Position numbers and translations under genes: made by a program
Notes under the pieces: model-generated
Databases searched by the model: none
What the model was told of the DNA's origin: nothing
The model's input: the letters and a program-made list of their open reading frames with translations, nothing else
Assembly: GCA_023415075.1 (NCBI GenBank)
Contig: JAEZLU010000032.1
Coordinates: forward strand, 1 to 7,903
Source: Bacillota bacterium
GTDB lineage: Bacteria > Bacillota > Negativicutes > Sporomusales > UBA7701
Length of the DNA: 7,903 nucleotides
Reading direction: 5' to 3'
Shown: in pieces, positions 4,797 through 7,903 of the stretch
How the letters are laid out: every line of letters starts with the position of its first letter
How positions within the stretch are numbered: position 1 is the first letter of the stretch

Positions 4797-6278
4797 TCAG
4801 GCGCCCTTCATGGCTTTCAGCACCTCGGCGATTACCTTTTCAACCAGCTCCGGGTCGATGCCGCCGGCCGGCTTGGCCGCCGGAGCGGCCGCGGCCGCGG
4901 TCTGCGGCTGGATGGCCGGCCCAGCCGGAAAGCCGGTGTGCCAGGCCACCCGCTTGGTGTTTATCAGGTGAAGCGGGGTGACGTTCTCGGAAATGCTCGA
5001 GCCGCCCCAGGTACCGCAGCCGAGGGTGAAGGATGGCGCCAGGCCTGTAGTCGCGCCTACGCCGCCGAGAGCGGCCGGTGTGTTGACAAGAATACGGAAA
5101 ATTGGCTTTTTCAGGGCGAACTCCTCGATGACTTCCTGGTTATTGCTATGGATGGCCAGGCTATGGCCGATGCCGCCCAGCTCCAGGAGCTGGATGCAGC
5201 GTTCGCAGCCCTCGTGCCAATCCCTGACCTTATAGAAGGCCAGCACGGTGGACAGCTTTTCGTAGGACAGCGGCCACTGGGCGCCGACGCCGGCCAGCGG
5301 CGCCACCAGGCACCTGGCGTGGGCCGGCACCTGAATGCCGGCAAGCTCGGCGATGAACTGGGGGTTCTTGCCAACCACCCGCGGGTTGACGGCGTGGTTG
5401 GGCAACATGACCACCTGCGATACCTTGACCACCTCGTCAGGGTCGAGGAAATGGGCGCCCTGGCGGCGCAGCTGGTTGACGAGTTCGTCGGCGATGCATT
5501 CCTCGGCCACCACCGCCTGCTCGGAGGCGCAGATGGTGCCGTTGTCGAAGGTCTTGCCGGCGACGATGTACTCGGCCGCTTTTGCCAGGTCGGCCGTCCG
5601 CTCGACGAAGGCCGGCACGTTGCCGGGGCCGACGCCGAGGGCCGGTTTGCCGCTCGAGTAGGCGGCCCGCACCAGGGCGCTGCCGCCGGTAGCCAGGATG
5701 AGCGAGGTCAGCGGGTGCTTCATAAGTTCCTCGGTGGCCTGCATCGACACATTGGTCAGGCAGGCGATGGCCCCTGCGGGAGCGCCGGCGCCGGCGGCCG
5801 CCTGCTGCATGAGGCGGGCGGCTTCGGCCGTGCAGCGCACCGCCGAGGGATGGGGCGAAAACACGATGGCGTTGCGGGCCTTGAGGGCGATCATCGACTT
5901 GTAGATAACCGTCGATGTCGGATTGGTGGTCGGCACGATGCCGGCGAGGACACCGACCGGCTCGGCAATCTCCCATGTCCGGCCGGCCTCGTCTTTGCGG
6001 ACGATACCAGCGGTTTTCATATCCTTGATGGACTCGTAAACATAGCGGGCCGCGAAATAGTTTTTGAAGCACTTGTCTTCGTATTTGCCCATGCCGGTCT
6101 CGCTGACCGCCATGGCCGCCAGCCGGCAGCACTCGGCCTCGCCGGCTTCCTTGATGGCTTTGACGATGGCGTCAACCTGCTGCTGGCTGAAGCTCTTCAT
6201 GGCCTCCTGGGCCTTTTTGGCCTGCCGCAGCAGGGTCCGCACCTCTTGGATCGAAGCCAGATCGCGATCCAGTTCCAT
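4797..6278 (-). CDS. eutE: CoA-acylating acetaldehyde dehydrogenase EutE
   Basis: A 493-residue aldehyde dehydrogenase-superfamily enzyme that oxidises acetaldehyde with NAD+ and CoA to acetyl-CoA inside the microcompartment. The catalytic cysteine is Cys250 in DNGTICASEQ (246-254). The cofactor region includes PTTNPTSTVIYKS (116-128), FSPHPSA (140-146) and ATGGS (196-200); GVGPGNVPAF (215-224) is also typical. After the catalytic fold comes an Ala/Pro-rich linker (about 452-471) and a C-terminal amphipathic helix, DPELVEKVIAEVLKAMKGA (475-493), which looks like the C-terminal encapsulation peptide known for several BMC aldehyde dehydrogenases. The ATG at 6278 follows a weaker GAGGCGG ribosome site. 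The gene is 18 bp after eutL and 65 bp before eutM, the largest gap in the window. No alcohol dehydrogenase (EutG) gene is in the window, so the NADH recycling partner is not seen here. Confidence 0.97.
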   Translation of the reverse strand: MELDRDLASIQEVRTLLRQAKKAQEAMKSFSQQQVDAIVKAIKEAGEAECCRLAAMAVSETGMGKYEDKCFKNYFAARYVYESIKDMKTAGIVRKDEAGRTWEIAEPVGVLAGIVPTTNPTSTVIYKSMIALKARNAIVFSPHPSAVRCTAEAARLMQQAAAGAGAPAGAIACLTNVSMQATEELMKHPLTSLILATGGSALVRAAYSSGKPALGVGPGNVPAFVERTADLAKAAEYIVAGKTFDNGTICASEQAVVAEECIADELVNQLRRQGAHFLDPDEVVKVSQVVMLPNHAVNPRVVGKNPQFIAELAGIQVPAHARCLVAPLAGVGAQWPLSYEKLSTVLAFYKVRDWHEGCERCIQLLELGGIGHSLAIHSNNQEVIEEFALKKPIFRILVNTPAALGGVGATTGLAPSFTLGCGTWGGSSISENVTPLHLINTKRVAWHTGFPAGPAIQPQTAAAAAPAAKPAGGIDPELVEKVIAEVLKAMKGA

Positions 6279-6296
6279 AATGAGCCGCCTCGCTTC

Positions 6297-6944
6297 CTAG
6301 AACTTGAGCGCGCTGTTCACGACATCGACCACGGCGCGCTGGAACGCCTCACAGGCGGCCCGGCAGGCACTCTGGCTGCCGGTGAGCAGGGCCCCGCCGA
6401 AGTTGGTCTCGGTCGGCGGCCCGTAGAATACCTTGAGTTCGACTTCGGCCGCTTTCAGGGCGGCGTCGATGCCGTAAACCGCCTCCAGGGGCGGAGCGAT
6501 CAGATAGGCCAGCGGGTCGCCCTGAGGGATGCCGGCCATCTTCGACAGATAGCTGCCGGTGCGGGAGATGGTATGGGGAAACCAGGCCGTCTGGCCGCCG
6601 TCGCAGGTGTAGAAAAAGGCTTCATTTTCCAGGCAGTCGACGCAGGCGTCGATGCCGGCCCGCACTTCGGCCGGCGTAGGCCCGGCAAGGATGCCGAGGA
6701 TTTCGCCCGACCGCGGACCCGAAGCATGGGCCGAGCCTGCGTAGAAGCTCTTGGCGTAGACCACGTCGACCTCGGCCTTTTTTGTGGCTTCGTCGAGCGA
6801 GGTGTAGGTGGCGTCGTCGATGGTGCAGGTAATCATGCCGATGGACCGCTGATGGGGCTGGAGCGCCAGCTTATCGGCCAGGTCGGCGGCGACGTTAGGG
6901 ATGAGCCGCACTGCCAGAACCTTCGGTTTGATCGGTTCGATCAC
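6297..6944 (-). CDS. eutL: Microcompartment shell protein EutL (trimeric, tandem BMC domains)
   Basis: A 215-residue protein close to the normal EutL length of about 219. EutL is a permuted tandem-BMC-domain protein that forms pseudohexameric trimers in the shell facets, with a central pore thought to be gated and small side pores that bind ethanolamine. Recognisable blocks are VLAVRLIPNV (9-18), the VYAKSFYAGSAHASGP block (62-77) with SGEILGILAGP after it, and TCDGGQTAWFPHTISRTGSYLS in the second domain. The start is GTG at 6944, 7 nt after a clear AGGAGG; no ATG is better placed. The gene lies 36 bp after eutC and 18 bp before eutE, consistent with cotranslation in the operon. It looks intact. 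Confidence 0.95.
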   Translation of the reverse strand: MIEPIKPKVLAVRLIPNVAADLADKLALQPHQRSIGMITCTIDDATYTSLDEATKKAEVDVVYAKSFYAGSAHASGPRSGEILGILAGPTPAEVRAGIDACVDCLENEAFFYTCDGGQTAWFPHTISRTGSYLSKMAGIPQGDPLAYLIAPPLEAVYGIDAALKAAEVELKVFYGPPTETNFGGALLTGSQSACRAACEAFQRAVVDVVNSALKF

Positions 6945-6950
6945 GATATT

Positions 6951-6958
6951 CCCTCCTT
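6951..6958 (-). promoter_or_regulatory. Ribosome binding site fixing the GTG start of eutL
   Basis: The minus-strand text reads AAGGAGGG, with the AGGAGG core 7 nt before GTG at 6944. The strength and spacing decide in favour of the GTG start, from which the protein aligns with EutL from its first residues. Confidence 0.8.
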
Positions 6959-6980
6959 CATTCAGACCGGAGTCGCCTGT

Positions 6981-7850
6981 CTATAAGTTGACCCCCGACG
7001 CCTTGGCGTCGAGAATCCGTTTGACCATTGTCGCCAGGTGGGCGCCGGCTTCGGCCGCCGGCAGGCCGCCTTTGTGGATGTTGCTGACGACCGTCCGCTC
7101 GCTCTCCACCATGCCGACCCGCGGATTATAGCCCATGTAGGCGCTCATGCTCTCGGCCGTACCCAGGCCGGGCCGTTCGCCGATGAGGACGATGGCCGCC
7201 TCGGGCCTCAGTTCCTCGCCGATAACGTCCATGATGGCCACGCGGGCGTACTGGACGAAAATCGGTGTCCCGGTCTCGATGCCCATGGTCTCGAGCCCCT
7301 GGAGCATGGCCGGCAGCAGGTTAGGGATGTTGGCCGCCACCGCCTTCGACGACAGACCGTCGGCGACGATGACCTGCAGCCGGGGGCTTTTGCGGCAGCG
7401 CTGACGGATAAGCGCCAGGTTCTCCTCGTCGAGCTTGCGGCCGAGATCGGGCCGGGTCAGGTATTCGTCCTTGTGAGCGCACATCGTCTTTACGGCCACC
7501 ATATCGTACTTGGCCGGAAACTCGGCCGGCACTTCACCCAACACCGAGTCCTGGGCCACCGCATGGTCGGCCCTAAACCGCAGCCAGGTGTCGGTCAGCG
7601 GCCGGCAGCCGCTGCGCCACACGCCGATGCGGGCCGGCGTGGCCAGCTTCATATCTTCGTACAGCGCCCGGTTGACTGGCTGCGGCACCTGCAGGTAGCG
7701 CTGCAAGTCGACCTTGGCCAGGTCGGGGCCGCTGTCGTCGCCGCCCGGGCTGACGGCCGGCTGTTGGCCGACGGCAGCAGCGCGGCCGGTTTTGGCCATC
7801 TCGGCCAGCACCTGTTCGACGATCAGGCGGATACTATCTTCCATCGCCAT
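6981..7850 (-). CDS. eutC: Ethanolamine ammonia-lyase small subunit EutC
   Basis: A 289-residue protein, close to the usual length of about 290. With EutB it forms the adenosylcobalamin-dependent lyase that splits ethanolamine into acetaldehyde and ammonia in the microcompartment lumen. Family motifs visible are VADGLSSKA (162-170), the strongly conserved GERPGLGTAESMSAY (224-238) and SNIHKGG (256-262), which fall in the part that helps bind the corrinoid. Residues 4-18 form an amphipathic helix (SIRLIVEQVLAEM), followed by a Gly/Pro/Ala-rich linker to about residue 42. This matches the known N-terminal targeting peptide of enterobacterial EutC. The ATG at 7850 follows a GGGGGAG ribosome site by 5 nt; a second ATG two codons later is an alternative start. 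The gene sits between the eutB tail and eutL. It appears intact, with no missing family motif noticed. Confidence 0.96.
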   Translation of the reverse strand: MAMEDSIRLIVEQVLAEMAKTGRAAAVGQQPAVSPGGDDSGPDLAKVDLQRYLQVPQPVNRALYEDMKLATPARIGVWRSGCRPLTDTWLRFRADHAVAQDSVLGEVPAEFPAKYDMVAVKTMCAHKDEYLTRPDLGRKLDEENLALIRQRCRKSPRLQVIVADGLSSKAVAANIPNLLPAMLQGLETMGIETGTPIFVQYARVAIMDVIGEELRPEAAIVLIGERPGLGTAESMSAYMGYNPRVGMVESERTVVSNIHKGGLPAAEAGAHLATMVKRILDAKASGVNL

Positions 7851-7862
7851 GGTTTCTCCCCC

Positions 7863-7903
7863 TCAGCGCGTGAAAATCGTGGCATCGCCGGCACGGGCGG
7901 TCA
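7863..7903 (-). CDS. eutB: Probable C-terminus of ethanolamine ammonia-lyase large subunit (partial)
   Basis: Only the last 12 complete codons and the TGA stop are inside the window; the gene continues beyond the high-coordinate edge. The readable tail is TARAGDATIFTR. A short AGD-[AP]-[ST]-[IL]-F type ending is, from memory, typical of EutB, the catalytic TIM-barrel subunit of adenosylcobalamin-dependent ethanolamine ammonia-lyase. The stop lies 12 bp before the eutC start, the usual eutBC arrangement. The call rests mainly on this context because the fragment is too short to identify alone. A different upstream gene is possible but unlikely. Confidence 0.62.
   Translation of the reverse strand, partial: TARAGDATIFTR

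Noticed and set aside
4731..6986. 751-codon open frame on the plus strand opposite eutE and eutL
   Set aside because: It is an antisense frame kept open by the GC-rich codon bias of the real genes. Its translation is Gly/Asp/Arg/His-rich low-complexity sequence with no recognisable domain, and it covers well-supported EutE and EutL.
1..7903. tRNA, rRNA, CRISPR, insertion sequence or attachment site
   Set aside because: The window is filled by contiguous, cotranscribed minus-strand genes. I saw no terminal inverted repeats, regularly spaced repeats, transposase motifs or cloverleaf structures.

Overview
The window lies inside a bacterial microcompartment (BMC) operon for coenzyme-B12-dependent ethanolamine breakdown (eut). 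Every supported gene is on the minus strand, so transcription runs from high to low coordinates. Coding density is near total: genes overlap (ATGA, GTGA) or are separated by 65 bp or less, with no visible promoter, terminator, RNA gene, repeat array or mobile element. The DNA is GC-rich. Most genes carry strong AGGAGG-type ribosome binding sites, and GTG or TTG starts are common. Together with the gene order (eutB-eutC-eutL-eutE-eutM-eutT/pduL-unknown-eutN, later eutQ), this suggests a GC-rich member of the Firmicutes, possibly Negativicutes or Clostridia. That placement is inference.

Layout in transcription order: the last codons of a probable EutB (ammonia-lyase large subunit); EutC (small subunit); EutL (trimeric shell protein); EutE (CoA-acylating acetaldehyde dehydrogenase); EutM (hexameric shell protein); one long ORF fusing an EutT-type cobalamin adenosyltransferase to a PduL-type phosphotransacylase; a 263-residue protein of unknown function with a flavoprotein-like core; EutN (pentameric vertex protein); PduS (Fe-S/flavin corrinoid reductase); PduT (tandem-domain shell protein with a probable Fe-S cysteine); and the start of a probable EutQ.

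How the genes fit together: EutBC cleaves ethanolamine to acetaldehyde and ammonia using adenosylcobalamin. EutE converts acetaldehyde to acetyl-CoA, and the PduL domain converts that to acetyl phosphate while regenerating CoA. EutL, EutM, EutN and PduT build the shell. PduS is expected to supply electrons to reduce cobalamin, and the EutT domain then adenosylates it to rebuild the lyase cofactor. PduT may carry electrons across the shell.

The most notable points are: (1) the EutT-PduL fusion, which joins cofactor repair to energy conservation in one polypeptide and puts an enzyme domain where PduL normally has its encapsulation peptide; (2) a short 'LTPSA' module found in three different proteins of this operon; (3) the uncharacterised 263-residue protein, which has an encapsulation-peptide-like N-terminus and that module at its C-terminus; and (4) a pdu-type PduS/PduT redox pair inside a eut operon.
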